Assembly (NCBI GenBank): GCA_009792885.1 | Contig: WMCF01000018.1 | Span: 2,618,031 to 2,682,030 of the forward strand | Direction: 5' to 3' | DNA length: 64,000 nt | Source: Eremophila alpestris peregrina | Lineage: Eukaryota > Chordata > Aves > Passeriformes > Alaudidae | Shown here: in pieces, positions 14,456 through 26,356 of the stretch | Layout: each line of letters starts with the position of its first letter | Numbering within the stretch: the first letter of the stretch is position 1 | Translations under genes and position numbers: made by a program | The notes under the pieces: model-generated | What the model was told of the DNA's origin: nothing | Databases searched by the model: none | What the model saw: only the letters and a program-made list of their open reading frames with translations

Positions 14456-14606
14456 CCACTATCCTGCCCAAGGCCATGTTCTTTGTGGGTGACTCGCTGA
14501 GCCCCTCGATGCCGCTGTAGAGGGAGTGGGAAATCCTCCGCTCCCGGTCATCCAGCAGAGTCTCTATGGGCAGCTCTGGCCCGGAGGGGCTCCCAGGTGA
14601 TTCCAA
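14456..14606 (-). CDS. PARD3: PARD3 exon I: aPKC-binding region, first part
   Basis: This exon is 151 bases: 50 codons plus one base of a split Gly codon. It reads LESPGSPSGPELPIETLLDD, RERRISHSLYSGIEGL, then SESPTKNMALGRIV. It lies just after PDZ3, at the start of the region that mediates binding to atypical PKC. The run DDRERRISHSLYSGIEGL is very highly conserved in vertebrate PAR-3, while the end (SESPTKNMALGRIV) differs from the human DESPSRNAALSRIM. The acceptor is CTCTTTGCAG and the donor is GTGAGG. An open frame extends past the donor (EAQQLC) and past the acceptor by chance. Confidence 0.97.
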
Positions 14607-15746
14607 CTGCAAAGAGAGGGGAAAATTAGTGCCCAGGGTCCCCTTAACCACATGGGGGAAGTGTAACAAATTGCCTAAGGCCTAGACCTGTCTGAGCACC
14701 AAATGAGCTAGAACTTCTCATCCTGGACAGAGATAATTTGCAATGACAGCTCTGCCTAATGACCAACTTTCTAACCCCTTTACACTGCACCCCCCATGGT
14801 GCCCTGTCAAATTTCAAATCCTTCAGCAGAGAATTGGTGAAAAAAACCCATTCCATTTTGGTGTCTCTTTGTTGGGTAATTTCTTAAACAGACAGTTGGG
14901 CTGTTTTCAATACCATCAGCAGACAGCTGGACCATCTTCCGCACACTGACAGCTGAAAACAACAAGGCCCTTGTCAGGAGCATGGAACAGGAACTCCTGT
15001 TTGGAATTGGGCTGCTGCTGCCACAGTGGTGCTTTGAAATGAAACAATCACACTCTAAAGTTTTGTAGATAGGAACAAAAGAAAAAACCACAAAAGTTGT
15101 CAGACTTATTTTTATTTTGAGTTTTAATTTTATTTTTAATTTGAGTTTTTTGCTCTGTTTTTCCTAACTGCAGAGTAAAGAGGAATTACATTCCTCATTC
15201 AGCCTGGAAGCTCCTCTTATCTCTTGCTGCAGCATCCAGGCAGAGACACAATAAACAGAACTGGCAAGACATGGGGTGCCCTCCACCCCAGCCCTCAAAC
15301 CCCTGGAGCTGCCAGGTCCCTTCCCACCACAACTGCAGCCAGACTCTCCAGGGCATCACAAGACAGATGAAGTATGTGGTGGAAGTGATGGACACAGGCT
15401 GCTTGGCCACATGCACAGGAGAGATGAAAGACTGATATGCAGCATCCTGCCCACCCCAGCTGCTCTCCTTCAGAAAACTCCTCTGAGTGTCTTCCCAGCT
15501 CAGCCTTTGCACGCAGAAGCTGGTCATCCCTTGTTTTCCTACAGTTGCCTCTCAGATTTTTCAAGAGGACAGGAAAAACTCACATTCTCCTTGGTGAGCC
15601 CCAGTGAATCAGAGCTCAGGGGAATGCAGAACCCATGAGAAGCAAAGAAAATAATTTGGTATCATCTACCTGGATTTAGCAACCCCATCAGCCCCAGCTC
15701 TGCTGTCACTACACACAGGTCACTGTGAATGCCCAATGTAGCAGGG

Positions 15747-15779
15747 CTTATTTCTGCAGTTGCTCCCTGCAGAAATAAG
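15747..15779. repeat. Perfect 13-bp inverted repeat (hairpin)
   Basis: The arm CTTATTTCTGCAG at 15747-15759 is followed by a 7-base loop (TTGCTCC) and its exact reverse complement CTGCAGAAATAAG at 15767-15779. In RNA from either strand this would fold into a 13-bp stem. No repeat family is recognised around it. It is too short for a typical microRNA precursor. Confidence 0.9.
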
Positions 15780-16420
15780 AGACTCCCCACACCATGGCCC
15801 AATCCTCACACAATCCAGCCTTCCTGCTGCTCCTAAAGCTCTTGGTTCACCTGGGCTCCAGCACCCTGCTGTCCTCTCAGTAATGCTACCAAGGCGCCTT
15901 GCCAAGACCATTAAACCAATTCACCTGAACACTGTGAGCTCAATCCAGCTCCATTAAAAAGTAAACAACTATTAAAAATAGATGCATTTTGTAGAAAAGT
16001 AGTATGAACTCAGATATCAAAGCATTAGCTCTTCTCACCAACACGCCTCTTCATATTGAAGCATATAGTTAAAAAGTGTCCTTACACAAATCTCACAGCA
16101 TTTATTTCATACACATCAAAATACAGTGGGGACCAGATACTGAAAGATACTGAGCATGCTGCAAACTATTTGAAGCCACTGGAAATGCTTATTCCAAGTA
16201 CTGACTGATCTCCAAACAAGCATGAGAGGAGTAGCTCATAGTTTCAGGAATTACAACAGGCAGCAACGTTTGTCGGTTGTTTTTTCTCTTTCTGAAACAG
16301 CTGCCCATTATTAATCCCTCCACCCGCGCTCCCCAGACAGCTAAGAAATGCATGCTATGAAAGAGTTTAGAAAATCTGCTTCAAGGGCTACCAAGTATTC
16401 TGCCCAGCAGAGGCTTTGAA

Positions 16421-16790
16421 GTGAGCCTGATGGAGGGATGGCTCCTGGCACGCGGGCGCTGGCGCGACGCCCGGGGCGCGGGGGCGAGGGCTGTGAAACG
16501 CCGCGCCACGGGCACGGAGACCACGGCCGGGAGGTCACAGACTCTGAGAAAAATTATTATTTCTCTTCAAAGCCATCATCTGTTTAATATAAATGAGATA
16601 TTTAATGAAGTTCCAAATTGTAGACTTATCTCTCCCGGTTTGATAAGCACCGGGGAGATTTACTGCATCGGAGGGTCAACACAATTACAATTGGAGGCAC
16701 GTCAAGCTGCAGGAGAATAATAAACTTGCAGTGCAAGTGAATTAGCCTCAATAAGGTTTAAATTGTGAAATGAGGATTTGTTTTATTAGT
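16421..16790. promoter_or_regulatory. CpG-dense patch plus candidate intronic regulatory element
   Basis: Positions 16441-16540 hold about 17 CpG dinucleotides in 100 bases, while the surrounding intron is AT-rich and almost free of CpG. The next 250 bases carry paired GATA-type sites (CTTATC at 16625-16630, GATAAG at 16642-16647) inside an imperfect inverted repeat (ATCTCTCCCGGT at 16628-16639 against ACCGGGGAGAT at 16649-16659), and ATTA/TAAT-type cores near 16680. No exon or repeat family explains it. An enhancer or a minor internal promoter is an inference from composition only; it could also be a non-functional methylation-free patch. Confidence 0.4.
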
Positions 16791-17813
16791 TTTTTTAAAT
16801 TGCAGATTACAACTGACAGCTTTACTGAAAAGTAAATTAAACAATATTTGTAGACTCTGCTGTAAAGGAATTTAAGACACATTTGAAAAGAAATGTTAAC
16901 TTCTAAACACTTTACGAAAAAAAGACCATAGCAACATTAGACTGCTTGAGAGCTTAAACTTGCATGATAAAGGTACTAAATGATGAACTACCTTTTATTT
17001 CACTGCCTTTAAACAATATCAAAGTGCTTTGGGATTTATACTCCCAGTGCTATATTGATGACTTTATGTAACAAGTGTCCGGCTTTTAGTGAGCCATATC
17101 ACACATTCCTTCTTTGTGTGACAAGCCATCAACTTTCAGACTCATTTGCAGAAAGATCTCAAGAGATTTTCAGAAAGACACCATCAAGAAGATGGTTCAG
17201 AAGCAGAGAAATAGAAATTCATTCCTGGTAATACAGGAAAGTACAGGGTAAATAAAAGAAATACCAGGAGTGTTGCGTTTATATGGCTGTGTTTTGTAAA
17301 ATGAATCACATATTTTATCATTTCCATGAGTAAAACTTTTTCCATTTCTAATTAGCATCTCAAAAGATTGGTTTAAACAAAGGCATTGACAGCCAGCTAC
17401 ACAAATATTTTACAGACAATACAATGCCAAAAATTAGACAACTGGATGCCACAAAAAACCCCAAAACGCCTTTTCCTTACATTGTTAACAGAAAGTCTGT
17501 GCAAGAAAAAAACCCATAGAATTTGGAAACTGTGTTGTGGGCAAGACAAACAGCCCAACAATCCAAAGCAAGATTGCAGTTCTTCATGATGCATTTCTAA
17601 TAAAGAGCTGGAATTGACATCCTAGTTTCTTCTCCTAGCAACTCTTAGTGCTATCTGGTATAATTTGATTTGATTAACTGAAAAAGAGTGAGTAATATAA
17701 ACAAAGTTGTACAAATTCCTAGCTTCATTAAAGGCCTAGAAAGGAAAGAAACCTGTGTGGCAACTGGCCCCCTGTCAAGAGCTGCTGGAGCACCTCTTGG
17801 TGTGCCAGTTCAG

Positions 17814-18205
17814 AGTCACAGACCAACTGAGGGTGGATGAAACCACTGGAGGTTATCTAATCCAACCTCTCGCCCACAGCAAGGTCTGCAAGAGCAGGTT
17901 GCACAGTGCCCTGCCCAGCTGGGTTTTAAATGTCTCCAAGATCAGAGACTACTCAACCTCTCAGGGCAAGTTGTGCCAGTGTTGACCTCTAAGAAGGGTT
18001 TTTTTCTTCTTAATGTGTAAATAAATTTCTTGTATTTTGGTTTCTGCCTGTTGCTTCTTGTCCTGGCACTGGGCTGCCCTAAGAAGAGTCTGGACCAGTA
18101 TTCTTTATTATTTCTTTATTATTCTCATCAGGTATTTATAGACACTGACTGGTAAATCCCCCAATCTTTCTTCTCTCTAGACTGAAAAGAGAGAGTTCCC
18201 CCTCT
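17814..18205 (-). mobile_element. CR1 retroposon fragment
   Basis: The plus strand resembles the complement of CR1: a CACAGACCAACTGAGG-type start, GGAGGTTATCTAATCCAACC, then GAGCAGGTTGCACAG, CTTGTCCTGGCACTGGGC, AAGAAGAGTCTGG and CATCAGGTATTTATAGACA. The sense strand is minus, the same direction as PARD3. It is diverged and truncated; the outer edges are approximate. The 76-codon open frame across its left part is not a gene. Confidence 0.88.
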
Positions 18206-21200
18206 GGATCCCAGCACTGATTTATACTAAATGATCATATTTGTAAAAATGCAATAAAACCTCCCATGCTACAGATGGCCTGTAGCTCCTTTTCTCTCCA
18301 TTCTCTTAAATTAAAAAGAGAAGCAAGATTAAATTTTTTTAAAATAAAAAAAGGTCTCTACCCTGACCCTTTGTCATTCAGATAAAAACCAGCTGTTTAC
18401 TAAAGCACTGTCTGTACTAGCTAGCCCAGCTGTTGCTTATCTAGATGATAAAAGGACAAATAATGCGGTCCCTTTTACTTAAACACCACCATCCATCCTA
18501 TCTGAAGTTATATACATAAGTATGAAAAAAGTTTATGCACAAGGAGAGTGCCAAAATATTCAAAGCATAAACAAACTTTTTTTTTTTTAATGAAACAAGA
18601 ATCAGACTCTCTTTTTCCTTCAGAAAATAAATTATCCAAATATAGGCATGCAAGCATTATGGGTGTTAAAGAAGTCAGTACAGAAATTTGCTATATATGA
18701 CACTGCATCCAGAATGCTGAAGCTCTTTCTGTCACACAGAATTATTCTCCAGGCTTTTTTTCTTCCTTCTTATCTCTGTACTGTGGTTAAGATGTCCAAA
18801 ATACTGCAGCTTCCTTCTCCAACACAGATACTTTTAAAATACTACTAGACTGTATCAAGGCATCAATATCAAAGGCATTAAAGAAACTAAATATTCACGA
18901 GACTTGAATAAATTTTCATTTTCTGGGTTGAAAACTGGCTAAAGATTGATCCTCAGGATGGAGAAGAGTTGTAGATTCCCCTAGGAATCAGAGCTGGGAA
19001 CAGCTTAAGTTGATAAACAGCTTTAGCAATGAGTTGGTGTTGGGAATGAACAGGGAAATCATTGTGTTTGGAGAAGATGCTAAAGACTTTTTGACAGTTA
19101 AATTCCAAAAGGTCATCACAAGACTAATCTAGTGAGAAAGAAAAAAAACAAACCTGTCATATAAATTTCAATGTAGGTAACTAGGTAATGCATGCAGAGG
19201 GAAAATGATGCTGAATATTTTATACTTGCACACATATTGGAAAAGATGCTTGCTTGTTTCTTTTATAATGAAACCACTCATTTGCAAAGTCTCTCACTGA
19301 TCTATCAGTCAATTTATTTCATGAATGATGAGGTCCTTATACAGCCTGGAATCAGGACTCTGCTTCACAATTTGCTCATTTTCAAATGGAGAAAAAAATG
19401 AATGGTCAATAAGAAATGAGGGGATCTGCAAATCATTTGCAAATCTTCATTTCAGGCAGGTTTAGCAAAATATTAATTCTGTCCAAAAAAGGGCCATCTA
19501 GACAAGAAAAACCCCTGAAATTTCTCATTTTGAGGAAAATGGGGATGCTCTCTCACTTAATGGCAGACAAGTGCTGCCTGCCTGTGACATGAACAGAGTG
19601 CAGACGAGCAATCTGTGTCTCTAAGCTGTCCAGGTTGCAGGACTAAAAAGCACAGGATTCCAAAAGTAGCAATTACCTTTATTTCCTTGAATCAGCACAT
19701 GGAGCTGGCAGCTGCAGGGCTGTGCCTGGCAGTGGTGCCTGAGTGCTGAGCACGTTCTGGTGGTGCAGCCGCCAGCTGTTTGCCCATCCAGGCTAATCAC
19801 AACAGCATCACTAATTAACAGAACACAGCACAAGGAGCTCCTCTGCTTCCCCTTAAATCTGAGCAATTTACGAAATTTCAAACCTGAGTTAAAGATCTAA
19901 AATGCTGATGGCCACCTCCCCTGAAAAATGAGGTGTTAAAAACTGGCCATATATGAATATCAAGTCAGTATTATTGTTATTCTCTCCATTTTCACCACTG
20001 CTTTTACACCTTTGGAGATGTGTCTTAAAGAGTCTCTCCATGCTTATGCAGGAAAGTTGATGAATTAACATGCAAGGCTGGAAGCTGAAAACATAGGACA
20101 GAATAGAATGTTTAACTTTTTTGAAACAGGGGGCAAAGGAACTTCAGATATAGACAAATCATAAATTAAATGTTTTTGCTACACTAATCTAACAATGTCC
20201 ATCAAATACTATGTGTGTATTTTTGTCTGGAGTGGCTGAGATATTAAACACAGTTTTGCAAGGCTTCTAGTAGTGCAGCTTGCAGAATTCTACTTTGCTG
20301 TACTCTGTATAGACATAATGCTAACAGGAGAAAAACTCAGATGCACAGCTTTGGCTTGGAGTTCATTCATAACTAACACTCCATTCTTATATCAATATTT
20401 ACTACAAGACAATTCACTTGAAAACCTGGATGGATTACACACTATCTCCTGGTGAGTCAAAGAAAATTCTTACTTACATGAAAATCGTCAACAAAACCAC
20501 AGCAGCACAAAATCTCTTTTTACCTTTTGGGAAGTTTGTGGTCTCTTTTGACTCTACAGTTATGGAAGAGTTGATGATATAAATGATCTCCTCCCTGCTT
20601 CTCTGAAGTCAAGATAATACTCTCATGGTGTTTATGTACATTTATATTGTTACTATAATTGCTCTGAAGGCTTAGTTTACAACATGAGAACTTGTGAAGC
20701 TGTTTGAGAATAATGATGACATGGAAAGGAGTATCCAAGGTCACTTCACAAAGTTTTGAAATAGTTTCATGTTTAAGAAGCCAAAGAAAGCTCTCTGACA
20801 AAGACAGTGCCTCTGCAGCAGAGCAGAAGCAACTGTTCCTGCCTCTCTCAACCACTCAGGACAACAGAGGTTGAGTTGTCACTCCCTTCCAGACAGCAAA
20901 CAAAATACAAAAAGTACACAAAAATCCTAGTCTAAATTGAAACATGCAGAAACAACAATCTGCAGAACCTGCTGCAAAATTAATTCTCTCTCCTAAGCAG
21001 TTCCTAGGGCTGATTATGAAAATGGACATTAAAACCAATAGAAGAGTTTCATACCATTAACTGCCTTAAAAATCCAATTCAAACTCAGTTTTACTGAAGA
21101 AAGAAGCAGACTGTGTAGTCTAGCTGAAAGGAAGTCAATTTGACTTTGCAAATGCAAAACAATTACTAGACTTGAAGGCAGGAGGAAAAAAAGGGTTTGG

Positions 21201-21705
21201 GGTTTTCTTGTTCTTTTTGCTGTTATTTTGTTGTGGGATTTTTCTTTATCATCCAGACAGCAAGTGCTTTTATCATCCAGATGTTTAGCATGACTATTTT
21301 TGCATTGGCATTATCACCCCTCATATAGATTCCCCTTTTGAGACATTTGTGGGTGCTCCATGACATGGCAGGGAATCAGCCAAGACCTGACCTTGCAGGA
21401 CTGACCCTACACTGGAACAGAGCAGAGTGAGCACTGATCTTGGTGACACACAAAAGGGAATATAACCAAGCCAATTCCACTTAACTGCAGGTCAGACTAA
21501 CAAGAAACAAAGCTATGTTTTTGCTTATAAAGTGGGCACATACAGTGCTGAATCAACCAAGGAAAGAAATCAGCTGAATAGGATATTTTTATCTGCTGTT
21601 TTTTTATGGTGACTCCTTTGAACAAAAAGAGGGAGAAGAGAAGAGCATGGAAAACACCAGGTTATACTTTTTTAAAAGTTGAACATTGCTTTTTATATTT
21701 AATTT

Positions 21706-22045
21706 CTGAGGAGCTGGGGGCTTTTAGCCTGGAGTAAAGAGAAGGCTGAGGAGACACCTTTTTGCTCTCTACAACTGCCTAAAAGGTGGATTTAGACAGG
21801 TAGGGATTGGTCTCTTCCCCCAGGTAACAAGTGACAGAACAAGAGGAAACACTCCAGTTGTGCCAGGGAAGATTTAGACTGAGTATTGGGTAAAATATTC
21901 CATGAAAAGTATAGTCAAGCTTTGGAACAGGATGCCCAGGGAAGTGGCTGAGTCACCATCCCTGCAGGTCTTTAAAACATGTGTAGATGTGGCACGTGGC
22001 AACATGGTTTAGGGGTGGACTTGGCAGTGCTGGGTTAATGGAGTC
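21706..22045 (+). mobile_element. CR1 retroposon fragment, sense orientation
   Basis: This copy reads in the CR1 sense direction: GAGCTGGGGGCTTTTAGCCT, GAGAAGGCTGAGGAGAC, GCTCTCTACAACTGCCT, AGGTAACAAGTGACAGAACA, GCCAGGGAAGATTTAGACTG, TGCCCAGGGAAGTGGCTGAG and GTGGACTTGGCAGTGCTGGG. It is the only CR1 here opposite to PARD3. It fades out before the terminal short repeats normally found at CR1 3' ends, so the 3' edge is eroded. Confidence 0.9.
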
Positions 22046-24471
22046 AAACATAGTCTAAATAGTGGGAGTTATTAAGATAAGGGTCTGCCCTTTTTATGCC
22101 TTTGCTTCTAATCTGCAAGCTCCTGAATTTGCCGCCAGTCAAATGTCATTTCTTTCCATGTTCTATTAGTAAAAATCTTTCCTGGTGGGTGTTACTGGAA
22201 TGTTCCAAGGACAATTTCTGTGCCAGCATGTCTAAGCAATCTGTGTTGCTGAATTAAGCATAACATGGGCAAGGCTGCAGGACATGGCCAGCCACTGAGG
22301 CAGTGTTGTCTCCAGCCAGTCCTCAGGCCACAGAGCCACTGCTGAGGGACTGAGCTGCCTGAACACCATACTCATATATGGTATTCCTGCAACATTCAGA
22401 AATAACATTATCACAGCTTATCAGTATTACATCAGCTCAATAATATCTGAGGTTTAAATCGGTCACATTCTTGAAATAGGAAATAGGAGTAATTTCAAAA
22501 TGCTGAGAAAAAGATTTCTCTCTTTGCTTTTCATTTCATTGAAGTCTGGGCATTGCAAGACTTCCAGAAAAGTCTGGCTTCTTGCATACTGCCAGCTCAG
22601 CAGGTAAACAGCTTTATGTCCCTGCAAGCTGTCCTTTCATCATATTAAAATATGCAAACAGTATTGACATCATATTTCCTTTGGATGAGTGTGATAAAAG
22701 CAGTAATTCCTAGGAAAAATTATGTACAAAAGTTACTTTGTAAAGATGATTACTACAGCAATAGTGACATACTAATGCTTTCCTAATCATTATAGCTCAT
22801 CTTGCCAGCTTCTTCAGGAATTGGAAAAATGCACCACAAACTGTAAAGGAGGCCCAGAAAGACAGGGCCTATCCTGCCCTTGTGCAGGTACATTTCAGAG
22901 TATCTAAATCTGTTTCCACAATCAGTTTTTTTATCTTGAAGCACATATACTGTAGTCAGCTGAGCTGCTTTTAACACATGATTACTGCACAATAAATCCT
23001 ACTAAATGTCAAGCAGATATAGGGGACCAAGCTGTTCTTGAATGAGTAAAAACTGTGTTGGATTCAAGGAGAAATGTTTCATCACTACTGGGTTCCCTTC
23101 TTCATGTTTACAGACACTGTCTGGATTAATTCAGTCAAGAGAATTTTCACTAGGAGAAAAGGGATCATCTTCTACATTCATTTAGAAAAAAAAAAAAAAA
23201 CTAAACACAGAAATAGTCTAAAATATTTCACCTTTTTATGTAGTAACGTGTAGTAGCATCTGAAATCGGGTAAAAATAAGGAACAGACTCCAAAGGACAG
23301 TCTGCATTAGGGCTAGATAAGGGTCTCACCACACACAAAAAGGTCAGAATTCCTTCAACACTAAGCAAGAAACACTGTGCATTCAAGCTGACTTTCTAGC
23401 AGTGTGCATATATAAACACACATGTGTACTAAAGCTTTGTATAAGCAGTTAATCAAGAGAAGCTTAACACTTTTAAAAACCTTAGTGTCTTTTTCAGACA
23501 TGATTTTATAATACACTGTAGACTGATTCTTTTCTGAAGATTAGATTAATGCATTAGAAAGTAAACCATTCTTTTTTCCCCTAGGCAGGAGCAGTGATAC
23601 TAAACCAATTTGTGCACACCGTTTTTGAAGCATGATGATCAAGAAATAACATTCCTGATAAGACCTTACTATATTAGCAAGAATGAAAGAATTGACTTTT
23701 ACATTTCTAAAGAAGACATGCTTTTCTGCCACACCATTCAGCTGTAACCTATTTAACTCAGTCTTTTCTCCAATTTGTTCTGAAGTCTAATTCAGTCCTC
23801 CACAGCATCTACAGTCCTTCTCAGTATATGTCCAGATATTCCTAGTATATAGCATTACTTACATCAAATAGAAGATAAGCTATTAGAAATCATGAATGTA
23901 TTTCAAAACATCAACACATTAACATTGGATTAGAGGAGACAAAAGTTGCAAATCATCAGAAGAATCACCACTTCACCCTGAATTCAACCTCCCCTGCAAT
24001 TAAGGCCAACACAAAACATAGTTAAAATCCAAAATGACTGAATTTTTTGTATAAAGTTTTGCAGAATTTATACATTAATAAAATATAATAATGAAATATA
24101 AGAGCTCTCTCTACATAATTAAAAAAACTGGAAGTGACAAACATGTCAGTTAACACAAAGTCTATAAATGAAAGATCTAATAGACCTCTATAAAAAACTC
24201 CGCTGAACAAAAATCACATAAACAGTGAGATCCAATTACAAAATCAATACAGTTTTATTCAGTGTTTCCTGTTTTGCATTGACAAAAATACTCAAAAGAA
24301 AAACTTTATTGATCAGCAATAACGTTAGCATGTCTAACACTGAAATTCAGATCATTTTGTAATTTCTCCCTTTCTTTAGCTTCTCAGATATTATTTTTCA
24401 AGTCTCAGAGGAAACATGACATCTCCTGTAAACACAAATACCCCAGAATCCCAATATCAAAAGCTCATTAC

Positions 24472-24642
24472 CTCATTGCATTTACTTATTCGCCTGGCCA
24501 CAATGAGCTGAATCATTCCTCGTTTGTTTCCTTCAGTGGACATGGACCTCCTTAAGGTTTCCATAGCATCTTGATTTGTTTTGCCCAATAATGATTCTCC
24601 ATTAACTGCTATTAGTTGATCATTCACTCGAAGCCTGCCATC
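24472..24642 (-). CDS. PARD3: PARD3 exon H: second half of PDZ3
   Basis: This exon is 171 bases, exactly 57 codons, phase 0 at both ends. It reads DGRLRVNDQLIAVNGESLLG, then KTNQDAMETLRRSMS, TEGNKRGMIQLIV and ARRISKCNE. These are the GRL-NDQLIAVNG turn, the second helix (NQDAMETLRRSM) and the final strand (GMIQLIVARR) of PDZ3. The acceptor is TTTTCCAG and the donor is GTAATG. It follows exon G directly and completes the domain. No long ATG-started frame covers it, so it was placed from splice sites and translation. I recognise no difference from human PAR-3 in this stretch. Confidence 0.97.
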
Positions 24643-25111
24643 CTGGAAAAGTAAAAATTACAGATAGCTACATCAAACACACATAAAGGACAGAATTTAA
24701 AAAAAAACACATTAAAAGAAAAATATTCAACCAACTATACTTAGTCCTAAGGGTTTATGGCCAAATGAAACCTGCAGTAATAGCTTCCATTGCAGCCACT
24801 ATAGGAAATGTCTATTCCAATTACAGATCTGCACTGAAACCTATCATCAAATTATCATAGCTGTTTGCTCTAACAGCATACTAATGGAACTGTACCAGAG
24901 ACAGTTCCTTTCTACCTGTTCCTTCCTGAATCTGTTGGGGCTGTTTAAATCCTGGGATGTGCAAACATGTGAGTGGAAATCTAAATGTCATCTCTGGTGG
25001 TATAACTGGAGAACACCAGAGATCTCATTCTTCTTCCATCTATGGTTATTTTCAAAATAACTTATTATGGAAAACTGAGGAAGACCAAAGCACACAGACA
25101 TTCCCTCTTAC
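24643..25111 (-). other. PARD3 intron G/H (469 bases)
   Basis: Short phase 0 intron that splits PDZ3. I see only normal splice signals (GTAAGA donor, TTTTCCAG acceptor) and no repeats. Confidence 0.9.
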
Positions 25112-25300
25112 CTTGGATGCTGCTCCACCGTTAATAATGGACTTGACGAAGATTCCTAAATCAGCATGGTTTTCTTTGGACCGGTTCCCTTTGACACTCA
25201 CACCCAGCCCAGCTGACCCAGAGTCATTCAGTGGAACTTCAAAAGTCAGGAATTCCCTGGTGCCATCAGGTGTGAGGACAAGTTCCTCTTCTTCTGCTTT
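25112..25300 (-). CDS. PARD3: PARD3 exon G: first half of PDZ3
   Basis: This exon is 189 bases, exactly 63 codons, phase 0 at both ends. An acidic lead (KAEEEELVLTPDG) precedes PDZ3. The domain starts at TREFLTFEVPLNDS, has the ligand loop SAGLGVSVKGN and then the strand-helix region HADLGIFVKSIINGGAASK. PDZ3 of PAR-3 is reported to bind the C-termini of PTEN and VE-cadherin. The acceptor is CCCCAACAG and the donor is GTAAGA. It lies 469 bases from exon H, the closest exon pair in the window. The sequence after the lead is practically identical to mammalian PAR-3 as I recall it. Confidence 0.97.
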
Positions 25301-26341
25301 CTGTTGGGGAGATCAGCGTGGGATTATAGAATAGCATTTCTCTGGGAATTCTCTTCCCCCAACAGCTATTAGCATTCAACACTCTCTGCTTTTTACTACA
25401 ATGCCACAATATTTTCCACAGTAATTATGTGAAGAAATGTGCAGAAATAGTGTATTTTCAATCACCTCCAGCTGACGCCTAGGTTCAGAAATATCTTAAA
25501 TTTGTGTCTAAGTGCTTCTCTCTCCAGTAAAGTAATTGAATCACATGTCATTACTGAATCTGCCATCAATACTAACTCACACGAGCTGCTATTTCATTAG
25601 CCAAAAGAGAGCTTTATCAGAAATATTTTCCTACTTGCAAACCTACAGAATTTTAAAAACACCATCATCATCTATGGAGCTTTGCAATCTTAAGGAGGAA
25701 TTAAGTGCAAGAAAATTAAATTCAAAAATTACTTGTTCACCTCATTTTATTTAAAACTATCTGTGTTAGGAAAAAAACCAGAAAACTACACAGCTGAGAT
25801 CTGCAACAGCACATATCTCTGCTATTGCCAGGCTTATCATCAAATCCAGCTCTGAGTGGCAGTTTTCCTGTCTTTCCCAGCTCTGCCCTTCACCTCTGTC
25901 CTCTTACCCACCTCTCTTGACCTTTGTTGTCCTCTACACCCAGTTTTAACCCGGCTGGGAAAATCCCAGGTTTTAAGCACCCCAAAATTCAGTCACAGGC
26001 CTGCCACAGCCACCAGCAAGGAGCTGCTCAGTGACACCTTTCCATGCATCCAAAAACCACACAAGCACAGGTGACCAGCCTCATGCTTCACCTCCTGCTG
26101 AATTCAGGGTGGCAACAGGCTGGGACCAGAGGCCTTGCAGTGTCCCCACAGAGCAGTGACACTCATGGGGCAGCAGCACAGGCACAGCACCCAGGAATGA
26201 AAGTGGCCATGCCCTGAGAAGCAGTGCTCATGCACAAGAGACTTCTGCCAAAGGGAGGAACAGGAGGGACAGGCTGTTCACCAGCCCTATCCCTTACTGC
26301 AGATGCTGTTCACTTGTTTCTGATCCTCTTTCAAATCTAAC

Positions 26342-26356
26342 TATATATATATATAT
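26342..26356. repeat. TA dinucleotide microsatellite
   Basis: About seven TA copies in the intron between exons F and G. Confidence 0.9.

Larger units (their letters stand above)
14607..24471 (-). other. PARD3 intron H/I (9.9 kb)
   Basis: Phase 0 intron. It contains a GC-richer tract (15.2-15.64 kb), a perfect hairpin (15.75 kb), a CpG-dense patch with a candidate regulatory element (16.4-16.8 kb) and two CR1 fragments (17.8 and 21.7 kb). Nothing is recognised in the remaining sequence, notably 18.2-21.7 kb and 22.05-24.4 kb. Confidence 0.8.

Noticed and set aside
14807..15091. 94-codon minus-strand frame just upstream of exon I
   Set aside because: No PAR-3 homology, and the exon I acceptor at 14607 is clear; intronic chance frame.
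21244..21282. Direct repeat TTTATCATCCAGA occurring twice
   Set aside because: Two short copies about 24 bases apart with no third copy or structure; an ordinary local duplication, not an array.
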